DNA of 64,000 nucleotides from Echinarachnius parma (lineage: Eukaryota > Echinodermata > Echinoidea > Clypeasteroida > Echinarachniidae): contig JBAMJV010003384.1 of the NCBI GenBank assembly GCA_037951105.1, positions 1 through 64,000 of the forward strand, read 5' to 3'. Positions 1 to 12,111 of this stretch are shown here, piece by piece; the stretch's first letter is position 1, and every line of letters starts with the position of its first letter. The notes below the pieces were generated by a model. The model was not told the origin of the DNA, made no database searches, and saw nothing but the letters and a program-made list of their open reading frames with translations. The translations under genes were made by a program, and so were the position numbers.

Positions 1-160
1 ACAAGTTCTGAAAAGTAACGAAAATGCAAGATTATTACGATCGCACCTATTCTAGACTATTTCTTAATTTACTTACATGTTTGCATGGCTTTTCAAACAA
101 ATACAAGAACGATTACCTTAGATGGACAAATCTATCACTTTCGTGGCCTCTTTGACAATG

Positions 161-230
161 TTTATTGTTTTTTTTCTCTGTCGGCATAGATGTCGGCATT
201 CTAATGCCGACAGAGAAAAAAAACAATAAA
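161..230. repeat. Perfect 27-bp inverted repeat (hairpin)
   Basis: Arm 161-187 is the exact reverse complement of arm 204-230, with a 16-base loop. The loop holds a second copy of the word TGTCGGCAT, so the right arm can pair with either of two left words. No target-site duplication is obvious. It could be a small foldback transposon or a cruciform-forming hairpin. Confidence 0.85.
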
Positions 231-1140
231 TGAACTGAACTTAGCGCTCTTTTGTAGTTTTGTTGTTAATTTGCAAACGGCGTAGACTACGTGTATGATA
301 TCGATGCCCAGAAATTGATTGACTATGTTCAACCTCCCGCACGCTCGCCAACGACTTGAGTTTTGGATTTGTTTATTTCGGGGAAAAGTAATATTTTGCT
401 CAAAACTGAGGTAATTCTGAATGTTCTGTAGATATATTTCCGTAAATATTGTTAAATAGATCCATCAAAGCAATGATGCTTGTCATTTTATTGCCGCATA
501 AAAAGATGAATTTGAGTGCGAAACACCGCATTTTTGAACACCATGTTTTGAGACGTGATCGGATAAAGCCGCCACTTATTATGGTTAGGCTAGGCCTGGG
601 CTAGCCGCAGCGCTCGTGCGTGCTGATGGCCGGAAGACCTGTCTGCGAGGGGGCTGGGTATACGATTGCTATAATCATATCGGAGACTTCCTCGAAGCGA
701 TTTTAGAGTGAGTATGCGCCTTTATTTGGCAATTATATTTGTTGTATTTGTGGAGACAAATAATGAAATAAGAATTATAATAATGGTGTCTGCAATTATG
801 GGGAAATTGTCATGAATTTGCTCAGCCACGCTCAACAATCTGTTCGGTTGCACCTCTATCACTTCCATTCCATTTTGGCTGCCGACGCACAATTTGGAAT
901 TTTATCTTCAGGAACTGTCAATTCAAAACTCGATTCTGACTCTGATCCAGATCTTTCGTCTTATTCACGCTCACTGTTAGAATCAGATGAATCTGGGTGT
1001 GGATCCTCCATAATTATAAACTCAAACAAATGTATGTAGATATTGAAAAAAATCGAAATAATATCTCTCTGTCAATGTGATTAGATGCGCTCAGCGTGTA
1101 CGTCTATGACAATTAGAGTATCGGGGATCCTGTGATTGCC
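231..1140. other. Unassigned DNA with a possible small exon
   Basis: No repeat or gene family is recognised here. A 75-codon plus-strand ORF at 812-1039 encodes a stretch rich in serine and aspartate (words such as DSDSDPDLSSYS). It could be an exon of a host gene, but no convincing splice sites frame it. Base composition is more balanced around 540-720 than in the rest of the left end. Confidence 0.3.
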
Positions 1141-1146
1141 TGCAGA

Positions 1147-1168
1147 TGACGTCACAACTATGACGTCA
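1147..1168. promoter_or_regulatory. Two CRE-type palindromes, TGACGTCA
   Basis: Perfect TGACGTCA octamers lie at 1147-1154 and 1161-1168, 14 bp apart. This is the CREB/ATF consensus. Several transposon termini elsewhere in the window carry the same word (about 2236, 2298, 16295, 17389, 17682, 20541), so a transposon origin is as likely as a real enhancer. Confidence 0.3.
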
Positions 1169-1354
1169 TTTTTTTCGCCCGAACTCAATTTTTTTGGGGG
1201 GCACTTTCAAAGTAAATTTTCAGGTCCTCATATCATTTATAAATAATTTTCCAAGTGCAAAACAGTTGTTTTATTCGAAATCTACTTGTAAGTGGCTTTC
1301 TGAAGGGCTAAAATGCCATTTTCAGCTGATTTTCTTGACACCATACCTTTAAAA

Positions 1355-1610
1355 TGCTTCCTCTTTTCAAAAATTTTCAAAGAGGTTTTTAGATAGTTGT
1401 TGATTATCTCTGTATTTAATCACTATTTAAACAAAACATCACATGCACAATATGTTATTTAAAATGGTTTAAACAAATGCATTTTTTGAAAGCGCCCACT
1501 TTAGTTTAAACAGCTCTTTTTGAATGATAACAGGCTTTTTACTTAGTCGTTTGTAATTGTTGTATTCCTTTTGAGCATGTCTTTTGATGGAGTTATAATT
1601 ATTAGTTTGT
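1355..1610 (+). mobile_element. Partial copy of the TTAA-flanked 0.5-kb MITE family
   Basis: The stretch aligns by eye with the 3' half of the complete copy at 47532-48065. Shared text includes the ATCACATGCA word, the AGCGCCC word and the CTCTTTTTGAATGATAA word followed by TTTTTACTTA. Neither terminus is preserved. Confidence 0.6.
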
Positions 1611-2215
1611 AAAGTGTTCTTTTTCAATGAAACTTTCACACATGATTTGGACATATCTTACAATGATTTTGGTATAGGATTGAAGTCTCAAATGTAATTT
1701 TGGGCAATATCTGACACTTTACATGTGCACCTTTAAGAAAGTCAACAAATGCCAGGGATATCATACAGGAAATAAAAACAAAGAATGGAGATAGGCAGGC
1801 TACCTTGCAAGACGTAAACACAACAGATGGACAAAAGATATAACTATGATATGACTGCATTTCCGCTCATTTCTGGGTCATACGCCATTTATTGACCATG
1901 GAATTACCCTCTTTATCTAAAATATTAGAAAGAGCAATCCTAATCACTGTTATATGTACCTAAATGAAAACAAGCTCATTGCAAACTGTCAGTCAGGTTT
2001 TAGGTCAATATACTCTACTGCTACTTGTTTAACTGAAATTACAGATTATTTGCTTGATAAAATGGATCAGGGAGATTTGAGGCATTTTTCTTGACCTATA
2101 CGCAAAGTTTTCGATGTTATTCCACACAATTTTATTCTTAGAAAACTTATGTATTTTGGAATTAAAGGAAATTCGTATAATTGGATTGAATCATTGTCGA
2201 GTATGGAATTAAGTT

Positions 2216-3300
2216 CTGCTTGAAACTTTTCTTTGTGACGTCAGAAGCGACGATTTGTAAGATAGATTTGAGCTTTATCGCAAGAGGGCGTTTTCTGTGA
2301 CGTCAGAAGCGACGATTTGTAAGATAGATTTGAGCTTTATCGTTAGAGGGCGTAGTGAATTTTGTGCACATGAAGGGAACAATCGTCGCCCAGAGATGCC
2401 ACTGATTTTGTTGAATTTTGATACAAGCCCAATGATGTGAGTAGAGATCATCGTTTGATTTTGAAACTAATGAGTCATATTGTTTGTAGCCAGTTGGCAT
2501 GGTAAAATATGAAATGTAATTAAGTAAAATGAGGTGATAAAAAAGTATGAATCGAGTCACGCGTGAAAGTGTACATGTGTATATGAGTTATGCAGTCGAT
2601 ACAGTAAAGTCAATACACTTATGCGTGATAATGTGTAGTAGCTATGAAGTCGTAATTTATTTGAGCTATTAATTGCTATAAAGGAAATTAACCATGATAG
2701 ATGTAGGGTCAGGTTTAGGCAAGTGTGGTGTATTGATATAATATAAAAGGGGTTCATGCACAATAAAGGGACATTTATTGCAGTGCATGACATATTGTAT
2801 AGCTTACAGAAAATGTCAAGAATGTCAAGGTTAATTGCTTGAAGGTCAAATTTATTATTAAGTGTAGGTAGATACATAGATATGTAGACAGTTGTGTTTA
2901 ATTAGTCAGTTAGCTAAGAGCTGACTTATTTGTATTTTATGGTCAAATTATAAAGCACCACACAGGAGTGTTGAATTGAAGTAAACATTTATTTGAAGGC
3001 AGTTAGCCTTTGTTCAAGTTTAATGCAAATGCATACTTAAGAAGTATTTGATTCACACCTTTGGTTGAAATATTTAGTCATGCGAATTGTTTATGCTTAG
3101 AAGCATCAAGATAGAAAGTTGATGATTTACAGGTATATTCATAGATCATAATGTGCATGCAAATGATGCATTATTAATTTTATGACTAAAGACCTGTTTT
3201 CTTGTTTTCTTGTTTATTAAATTGCAGATTGAACCTGCTAGTTATGCACGGTATCTCTTCTTGGGTGTCACCTGCGTGGTTTTGTTAATGTCATCAATGG
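2216..3300. mobile_element. DNA inserted into the LINE relic
   Basis: This 1.1-kb segment interrupts the reverse transcriptase between motif A and motif B. It begins with a tandem duplication of a 62-bp unit (2234-2295 and 2296-2357), each unit starting TGTGACGTCAGAAG. The rest has no recognisable coding sequence. Exact ends and target duplication could not be fixed by eye. Confidence 0.5.
2234..2357 (+). repeat. 62-bp tandem duplication, two units
   Basis: The first 47 bases of the two units are identical. Both then carry the AGAGGGCG word that is common in MITEs throughout this window. Confidence 0.85.
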
Positions 3301-4290
3301 TGTCTTGGGTTAAACGTCACAACAATCATATTTAACGGAAAGGAGAATACTAGATCTGGAGTCCCACAGGGATCTATTCTAGGACCGTTGATAATTTGCA
3401 TTTTTATGAATGATATTTGCTATTTGAAACTTCATGTTCATTCTAAAATGTTTCTTTATGCTGACGACACAGCTATGTTAAATTATGGTAAAACGATTAA
3501 TGATGTACAGATGGTTTTACAAGAGGATTTTGATTTAATATGTAAGTGGCTAGACCTTAATAATATGCATTTACACCCACAAAAGACAAAATTCATGGCT
3601 TTCGGTCATATAAAAAAATTGGTGAACGATGTTTAATCATTGAAGTATAAAAGTCTACCTATAGAAAATGTAAATAAAATCAAATACTTGGGTGCTATTT
3701 TTGACTCTGGCATGACTTGGAGAGAACATGTTTTTAATATTGTGGGCAAAATCTCTAGGGAAATAGGTTGTATTATGAGAATCAAACAATTTCTTTCACC
3801 AAAAATACTAATGAATTTGTATTTTGCTTTGATCCTACCACATGCTGATTATTGTTGTACATCTTGGGGAAGCTCTGCTAAAATCCACAAAGATAAGATA
3901 CAAAAACTTCAGAATAAGTATGCACGCATAATTTTAAACGCTGATTATTATACACCTCAGCGTTCCATGTTACTTACTCTCGGTTGGCAATCTGTGGAAA
4001 AGCGTATACAATATCAATATGATGTATTAGTTTATAAAATACAACATAATCTAGTACCAACTTATTTAGAACCATTGATATGCAAGCGAAATGTAAATTA
4101 TAAAACTCATTACTCTGTAAAATGTCCCCTCTATAACGTTTACCACGCCCACAGACTGAATATAAAATAAATTATTTTACATATGTTGGAGCTAGCCTGT
4201 ATAATACACTCCCTATAACATTAACAGTGCAGTCGTGCACATCCCTATATACGTTTAAAAAACAATATCGCTTTATGTTGATTTGAATTT

Positions 4291-4700
4291 TATTTCATAA
4301 GTATATGGATAGACGCAGCATGGTCGACCGACGGCAGTATCATCCTGTTGCTGAAGGCAACGAACGGGAAATCTGTCAGGAAAAGAATCTGGTCGGTGAG
4401 TGATCTTTCAAAGATATGAACTACAAAACATTTCTTACATTTTATCCGGACCTTATCACGATATTGACATTGACACTTATTGAGACCGTACATATTCCCA
4501 TGATATAGGCCTACCGGAAGTCTACAGTTGTGCCTTAGGGCTAGAAATCTGAACTCTGAAATTTGAATTAATATCATTGCTAATTTTCTTATACAAATAA
4601 TATTCGATAATAATTTCATATTCTTCCCATGTGTATACAGCCATTATGAACTATACACTGTTATTCGCTGTATTTTTAAAATAATATTATTTGACGTTGT
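4291..4700. other. No recognised feature
   Basis: This spacer lies between two LINE copies. It may hold the 5' untranslated part of the following LINE, but no promoter or boundary is recognisable. Confidence 0.4.
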
Positions 4701-7664
4701 TTGTTGTTTTTCTTTTTGATGTCATTTGAATGTAGTTGTATCTTGTGTAACAGGCAAACTAATGTAACATGTAGAAATTGTTTCTTGTGTAAAGTGGATG
4801 ATCAATCTGATTTAATACTTGATGATACTGGTGATTTTATTGAAAATCAATATTACACTCCCTTGGAATTTAGTCGTGTTTTGGAAAACTTTGAACAATG
4901 TACGCTATCTCTTGCCCAATTTAATTGTCGGAGTTTAAAACAAAATGTTGATATATTCACAAACTGTCTTGATGTTTTCAATAAACCATTATCATTAATT
5001 GGAGTTTGTGAAACATGGTTAAAAGAAGGAGAAGAACAAGAAATTTGTATTCCTCATTATAGCTTTGTTGGAAATTGTCGCCCAAATAAAAGAGGAGGTG
5101 GAGTTGGTTTATATATTAATGATAGCCTAAGATTTTTTAGACGTTTGGATTTAGATATTTTTAGTGATGAAATGGAAAGTGTGTTTATTGAATTACGTAA
5201 TAATGTGAAAAATGTTATAGTTGCTGTTGTATATCGACCTCCAGGTAAAAATCCGTTAAATTGTTTACTTCATCTTCAAGAATCTTTGAATAAGATAGTG
5301 GAAGAAAGAAAGGAATGTATTGTTATGGGCGATGTTAATGTTGATTTTTTGAAAAAGGATGAAAGTATGAATGTAATGGATTTTTTTAATAGCTTTGTTA
5401 CTCTCTCATTTTTACCATATATTTATAAGCCGACTAGAATAACAAAAGATACTGCATCAACTCTAGATAATATATTTTATAATTATTCTGAAAATGTTTT
5501 AAAATGTGGCATAGTTATTACGGATGTGAGTGATCACTTAACACCATTCATTATTTTGAAATCAAATATGTTTGATTCCGAGCCCGATGATGAAGTTCCT
5601 AAAGTTGATTTGAATGAAGAAAATATAAAACACTTTTGTAATGAGTTGAATAAAGTTAGATGGGAACGACTAAATTTAATTCATGATGTGAATGATAGGT
5701 ATAATTATTTTTTAAAGTTATATAAAGAGGTTTATGATGAATGTTTTCCTGTTAAATTTGTTAAAAAGAAAAAGAAAGTAGAAAAGCCTTGGGTAACAAA
5801 AGAGGTAATACAATTGAGTAAACGTAAACACTTGTTATATCGGAAGTACTTAAGAAATTCAACTCCTTTACGTGAACTTGCATATAAAACATGTAGAAAT
5901 ACTTTGAATAATTTAATTCGGGAAAATAAACGTGCATTCTATTGTTCAAAATTTGATAATGTTCGTAATAATGTGAAAGCAACATGGAAACTAATAAACA
6001 TGATTTTAAATAAGAAAACTTTGAAGCATGGTGTAAATGATATTGAAATTGGTGGTGAAAAAATTATGGATAAACAAAAAATTGTAAATACATTTAATTC
6101 TTATTTTAGTAAAATTGGGCAAGAATTACAGCAAAGTATTAATACTAACATGTGTAATGATGAGTCAGTTAAATATGATCAATACTTAAAAGGAAATTTC
6201 AGAAACTCACTGTTTTTATCCCCTGTTACAAATACAGATATTATTGATGTGGTTATGAATTTTGATGTAAATAAAAGTCCTGGGTATGATGGAGTTCACC
6301 CTAAGGTACTGAAACAGTCGATTCATTTAATTGTTACACCTTTATGCGATATTATTAATTTGTCATTTGAAAATGGAATATTCCCTGATGCTCTCAAGAT
6401 TGCGAAGGTGATTCCAGTTTTTTAAAAAGGCAATAAATCTCTTTTGAATAATTATAGACCAATATCCGTTTTATCAGTTTTTAGTAAATTATTTGAAAAG
6501 ATTTTATGTACTAAATTGACTAGTTTTATATGTAAAAATAACATTTTATATGAGAAACAGTTTGCTTTTAGAAAAGGTTACAGTACTTGCCATGCACTTC
6601 TCGATTTTACAGATAAAGTAGCAAATGCTTTTGAAAATAATGAATTTTTAATTGGTGTATTTTTAGACCTCTCTAAAGCGTTTGACTGTATTGATCATGA
6701 TATTTTAATAAATAAATTATGTTTTTATGGAATAAGAGGAATTCCTCTTCTTTTAATGAAAAGTTATTTATCACACCGAAGGCAATTTGTTAGTATGGGT
6801 AAATGTTACTCAGAACATAGTTCTATTTTAACTGGGGTCCAACAAGGTTCAAATCTTGGACCACTCTTGTTTTTATTGTATATTAATGATTTGCCACTTG
6901 TCAGTAATATTTTATCTTCTATTTTATTTGCTGACGACACTACCTTGTTTATATCCGGTAAAGATCCTGAACATGTCAATATTTTATTGAATGTTATTAA
7001 GATATGTATTAATGGTAAAGAAATAAAGCAAGTACACCAAGTAACCTTTTTAAGTATTATTATTGATCAAAACCTAACCTGGAAATACCATATAAATTGT
7101 ATTTCCAATAAGATCTCTAGAGTAATCGGTGTTTTAAATAGACTTAAAGTTATATTGCCATTACGTATACTTGTAAACTTGTATAATACTATGATTTTAC
7201 CATATTTTAATTACTGTATAATTATATGGGGCAATTGTGCAATGCATTTGATGCAAAAGATATTTTTATTACAAAAGAGAGCTGTCAGAGTTATAACAAA
7301 TTCTTTTTATAAAGCACATACAGATAAATTATTTTTTAAATTGAAATTTTTAAAACTTCATGATTTATATGAGATAAGTGTTGCATCTTTTATGTTCTCT
7401 TATGTATATGATAAAATTAAGTTGCCTGATTGTTTTAACGATTACTTTGTTTTGAATAGAAACATAAATGTATAAACTACTAGAAATTCACACAAAATGT
7501 ATATTCCATTCTTTCGTTATAGTTTTTCTAGAACTGTTATTAGATATAGAGGGTCAGTTATTTGGAATAATCTACCAGACTTTTTAAAAGAGTGTCCAAC
7601 ATTACCTAGTTTCAAGCGCAAATTTAAATGTAAACAATTATCAAGTTACAATTTATCTATATAA
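4701..7664 (+). pseudogene. LINE ORF2: endonuclease plus reverse transcriptase, nearly intact
   Basis: One reading frame runs from 4701 to the stop at 7662-7664, broken only by in-frame TAA codons at 6423-6425 and 7473-7475. The first sits where the frame VIPVF[K]KGN expects lysine, so a single AAA-to-TAA change explains it. Order: a Cys cluster near residues 10-31 (CSCILCNR, CRNCFLC); an APE-type endonuclease (LAQFNCRSL, CETWL, GGGVGLYI, VVYRPPG, MGDVNVDF, TSTLDNIFY, SDHLTP); then RT with motif A FLDLSKAFDCIDHD, motif B GVQQGSNLGP and motif C LFADDTTLF. After motif C about 35 residues that relatives show (the W..NKLSLN..KT region) are missing, so FISGKDP runs straight to INGKEI. The C-terminus ends LKLHDLYE, ILPYFNYC, YRGSVIWNNLP. 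Jockey-superfamily (CR1-group) LINE; the exact clade is inferred. It is recently inserted but defective. Confidence 0.9.
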
Positions 7665-8003
7665 TTTCATACAAAAGCTTAATTTTGCCTGTCTGTATAT
7701 ATGTATGTGTGACTTTGTAGTTTGTAAATGTTAGTTGTATTATTGTGAACAACATTTTTATTCTTGTTTTATTTATGATATAATTCATGGTGTTGTAGAA
7801 AAAGGGGACCGGCCTAGACAGGCCAATGGCCTTTTCTGGTCCCTCACATCCCTGCAAAACCCATTACCTATATTTGATGTTGTTTGATATTGTACAATAT
7901 CTTTTGTCATTACATGTTGTAAATAGTTTGTATATTTATTGAATTGTATTTGATTGTAAAATGTTGATTTTATGGATGTGAAATAAACTGAAACTGAAAC
8001 TGA
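7665..8003 (+). mobile_element. 3' UTR and tail of the 4.7-kb LINE
   Basis: AT-rich untranslated sequence with one GC-rich stem-like segment (GGACCGGCCTAGACAGGCC near 7806) ends in AATAAACTGAAACTGAAACT near 8000. A short tandem word tail instead of poly(A) is usual for CR1-group LINEs. Confidence 0.7.
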
Positions 8004-8246
8004 TATATACTTAACATGCTATATCATTATGCGTGTATATATTTAATGATATCTTGTATTCACTCTCCCCATCATGTATGTTTGTTTTGAATTGTTATAA
8101 TGCAATGTACATATGTTTATATATTTTGTTTTTCACCATGCAAGTTAAACTGCAGGGCGCCTTTGTAAAGCAGTTTTTGCATAACCTGAACAGGCCTCCC
8201 TGCAGTATAAACTAAATAAAACAAATAAATACATACATAAATAAGT
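8003..8246 (+). mobile_element. 3' tail fragment of another LINE
   Basis: The segment ends in CCTCCCTGCAGTATAAAC followed by AAATAAAACAAATAAATAC words, which resembles the 3' end of a CR1/L2-group LINE. No coding part accompanies it. Confidence 0.45.
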
Positions 8247-10020
8247 AACTATATCAGAACATGTGCAGAAAGACATATTTTCTCAACTCGGTTTTTGCAT
8301 ATATATGTCAACATGGTTGGTAGATCCCTTCAAAAGACCTGCCAGTGTGGCAAGCCTTTTGGGCTTGTATATTTAGTGTTAGCATGGGACATTATATTTG
8401 GTGATTTTCTTGCACACTGCAGCAGATAGAGAGGTATATTTGTATGTGTTATTCAAACCGTTACGGATTTGGAAAGAATTACGAGTGATGATGAAATAAA
8501 CACTATCAACGAACCTTTAACAGTGCTGGTACCACAAAATCATCGACGAATCCCAAAAAGTTCAAGCCTGTCCACAGTCAAGTCTTTATAAACTAAGATA
8601 TTTGTATTATAAGTCTCCGTGTTTTATCCTCACTGGTAATTACAAATCTGCGCTTTGAATGTTGTTAAGAGAACCTTTTTCGAATTTCTAAAGGTGAATG
8701 ATAAATCCATGAGAAAATTTTACGGATTCAACTTTTCCAAACAATCATGCACACATCGATTTCCTCAAATCACATACACATCAAGCGTCATTAAACAGCC
8801 AATTACCAGGCGCGCTAAGTCACGTCTATTGTACTGACTCCGGTTTGACCCCTACCGTAGAGCTCTCCGAGAAGGCACATTTCCAAACGACGATATCTCC
8901 TTTATTTTATCACTTTTTTGCACTCTGTTTTTTGCAATATCATAACAAATATCTGGAGTTACTGAATTTCTACATATATTTATTATACGATTCCTGTAAA
9001 TTATTCAATTTCCACGTTCAAAATGTGTTTTTTACAAAAGACAAAACTTTGAAAACAATTCGAATTTTGACACATAGTTTTATTTTTGAGCCCAAATGAA
9101 AGTCTAACGTATAGAATCGCCATTTATTCTTCTTTCCGAAAATATAAATATGGGGGTGTAAATGTTTTAATATGGGTCAGGATCTAGCAAAATGTAACCC
9201 AAATGCAATGTCAAAAACTTATCAAAACACGACCGTTCAGAAGAGACGATATCCTGCTCTGTGATTGGCCCGTCATTTACTTCGGACTGGGGTGTATTCT
9301 GCTAGCGCAAAATAACTATCAAAAAGGAATTTATTTCATTATACAGTCATTATTATTTGTAGTTTTAGGGTACAAATGAATGAAACATTAGTGTAACATT
9401 TGTAGGGATATCCAACCAACGATAACTACTCTCATAAACATGTTTATGAACGAAATTCAGTCAGGATATGATCACTGCAGTCCCACGTACTGTATTACAA
9501 GTGTGGGAAGACATGTTGAGTTGTGATTTACATACAGGCATTTTTACCTGTTGTGTTATTCCAGTAAGTGCGAATGTGCTTAGGATTTATGACATTGATT
9601 AGGGATACATTTTGGAGATATTTACAAATATTATGTTCAAACTTTTAACAATTTACTAGTAGGTGGCATTTTTTATAAAGTCAATACAGGGCCAAACAGG
9701 TTCCCGAATGTCAAAGTGCCTCAGAAACTGGGTGTAAAATGAGGCCCAAACAATCCTACAGAGCTACATGAAGGGGCAGTTGGTCAATAGATTACATTCA
9801 TCCCCACCTATTCAGCCTCCAAATATATTGAGCTGATAAAGAACGATAAATAATTGTTAAAAGCAAGAAATCTGGAAATTCATTTTTTGTTTTGTTGCGT
9901 ACAGAGCAACAAAAAAGCAATCCCCTTTTTTCTGACACAATCTTATCACATCATACTTTCTTCATAAACAATGCATACATCACAAACAGTGCCACATAAA
10001 TATCCAGTATATTTAAAACA
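8247..10020. other. No gene recognised
   Basis: Short ORFs at 8655-8837 and 8845-9099 have no recognisable motif and look random. No inverted repeats were spotted. Composition is AT-rich throughout. Confidence 0.4.
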
Positions 10021-10027
10021 AAAAACA

Positions 10028-10104
10028 ACACACACATAAACATACATAAATACATACATACATACATACACACACACATACATACATACATACATACACA
10101 CATG
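10028..10104. repeat. CATA/CA microsatellite
   Basis: Alternating CATA and CA units. Cysteine-rich translations of the minus strand here are repeat artefacts. Confidence 0.9.
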
Positions 10105-10990
10105 CAAGTGCACATACACATACATGTAACACTACATAAAAAGTCAAGGAAATCATTTGATTTTTTTTTTATCAAGCGTGTTATATGAAAATAAACATGC
10201 AATATACATCTGTTAATAATAATAACAAGTGTGACATTGAAACAAAAATATCACAATAATGAGATGTTCAGATGGCAAGAACATACAGTTTGTGAAAAGG
10301 CATACAAGGATGAAATTGTATTACATTTAGTCTATACGATCATATAAAAGCTTTCTCCATGATAAATAAGTGTAAAACTTCATTTGGGTATAACGTTAAT
10401 GTTTACGACACATTTGTGAAAAGCAATATCATCTTACTTTATGCATACAAAAATATCTCTAATTTAAAACAATCTTGACAGAAATAAATACATGAATCTA
10501 ATTACACTCTCCTGTACATGTGTAATTGTATGTGCCATAAGCTAAGGCATGGACTAGATCTAAACATAGAATATTCAAACATTTTAACCATACATTTACA
10601 AATATTATTTAACAAGTGCAACGTATGTATAAAAGTACAATTTTAACTCAACTTATTAAGCAACATGAATAAAATAATCTTATTTATCATCATTATTATG
10701 AAACATGCAAACTTATCTGAACAATCACTGGATTGCATCTAAGGTAATACATACTGAACACTATGTTTAACAGGCACACAAGAGTCATCAACCTGAGATT
10801 TACATGTAACAAAGAGTTACAGGGAAAAAAATACACGGGGGTGGCGGGCGAATTCACCCCCGAAATGCCAAAAAGAGCCCACGAAAAAGAAGGAAAAAAA
10901 ATCCACCCATTTTTTCTGCATGATCGGATCGGATCATGATCGAACGTCGAATGCAGATCCGATGATCACTTACAGCATTAGAGCTAAATC
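10105..10990. other. No gene recognised
   Basis: AT-rich DNA. Near 10920-10970 there is a short palindromic GATCGGATCGGATCATGATC cluster of uncertain meaning. Confidence 0.4.
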
Positions 10991-11335
10991 GTAGCCCAGG
11001 GCTCCACACTCACTTGTCTGGCCAGTGAAATGATTTCTTCTCTATTTCTGGTGGCCCGAATGAAATATTCACTGGCCCAAAAATTATATTTCATATGTAA
11101 ATGTTTTACTATTCAAAATATCACTCTTCCTGATCAAGCCTGTGATTGAAATTGAAACATGAAATGGAAGAAAACAAAAATTGTCTAATTTTGTCCATGT
11201 CAGGTTGAAAATCTGCTTGCTCGATCAGGCCACCAAAATATGTCTTTTATACATTTTTGCTGGCCCAAGGTGCAATTTCACTGGCCCCGGGCCAGCGGGC
11301 CAGTGGGCCAGTGCGAGTGTCGAGCTACTGTAGCC
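10990..11335. repeat. Possible small inverted-terminus element
   Basis: The left side GGGCTCCACACTCACTTG near 10999 pairs imperfectly with CAGTGCGAGTGTCGAGCT near 11310. The interior repeats the word CACTGGCCC several times. A second region (13030-13385) has similar outer words (CTCCACACTA / TAGTGTGGAGCC) but a different interior based on CTTGCCC. Ends and target duplication are not resolved. Confidence 0.35.
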
Positions 11336-11445
11336 CCTGAAATTAGAAGAAAAAAAAGAGTCCCAGAAATTTGAAGCCCCCGAAAGTTGGAAAAGTAGCC
11401 CCCGAAAACTTCCATAAAATTCAAAAGGGAACCCCCGAAATAAAA
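11326..11445 (+). repeat. Degenerate tandem of a CCCCCGAAA word
   Basis: Five diverged copies of a roughly 25-30 bp unit, each centred on CCC(C/T)(C)GAAA, can be read at about 11333, 11363, 11377, 11398 and 11431. A lone copy occurs near 10857. Confidence 0.5.
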
Positions 11446-12085
11446 ATATCATTTTTTTCCCTGAAAGAGTACATGTATAGTAATATAGTATGGTAAATGT
11501 ACATAATTTCAGCCCTAATACAGAAACATTGATTTCAGTACAGTACCTAAAGTCAACACAGATACTCACCACTGAGTAGAAGCTACTGACAAAACCTGTA
11601 GATATACATACATGTAATCGAATACTTACATGTAGTTGACTTTCACAACAACAGTCTTTTTGATCTGAGATTGTTTGCACGAAATGAATCAAAATGTTCA
11701 AAGTCCAAGTGCAGCTCAATATCTCAGCGATTTAACTTTAATTAAAATGTTTCTTCTTGTGAATCAAAGTTCCTGAACTGTTTATTTCACAATACAGAAT
11801 ACAAAGTACTTTTTTAATCATGAAAAGTCAACAATCCTATCTGAACTGAGAATTGAAGTGTTATTTTCTTTTAAATGTTCGCTTCGATTTCAGCTCAGTC
11901 TTATTTTCTAAAAAGTAAGATTATGTGTCCATGTTTTCATTTCAGTGTCACACGTTTTCAAATCACAATGTGTCCACGACTGTGCTAAAACAAGCACTGT
12001 TTATACTGTGCACTAAGAAATCTGCAACTTTGCACTGTTCAGTTTCTCATGGTCTCTAAATTATTACGCTTCTTGAAGTTAGACT
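11446..12085. other. No gene recognised
   Basis: Nothing identifiable. A 164-codon minus-strand ORF (11225-11719) overlaps the repeats above and lacks any family motif. Confidence 0.4.
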
Positions 12086-12111
12086 TCACCAGCATACCGA
12101 AAATAAGTACG

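Larger units (their letters stand above)
1890..4290 (+). pseudogene. LINE relic (Jockey/CR1-group reverse transcriptase), interrupted
   Basis: Two parts of one reverse transcriptase are visible. Part 1 (1890-2215) encodes the fingers and motif A region in degraded form, with LSKILERAI, then QSGFRS, then a motif A in which a stop codon has appeared. Part 2 (about 3312-4290) resumes at the strand before motif B with SGVPQGSILGP, then motif C as FLYADDTAML, and the thumb and C-terminal region (IKYLGAIFDSGMTW, ending near 4284). An in-frame TAA at 3634-3636 splits part 2; both halves share a frame. About 1.1 kb of unrelated DNA (about 2216-3300) separates the parts, which fits an insertion into the palm domain. 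No endonuclease is present, so this is a 5'-truncated, dead copy. The clade is inferred from motif wording. Confidence 0.8.

Noticed and set aside
11225..11719. 164-residue minus-strand protein
   Set aside because: It overlaps the CACTGGCCC and CCCCCGAAA repeats, has no motif and shows no splice or start context.
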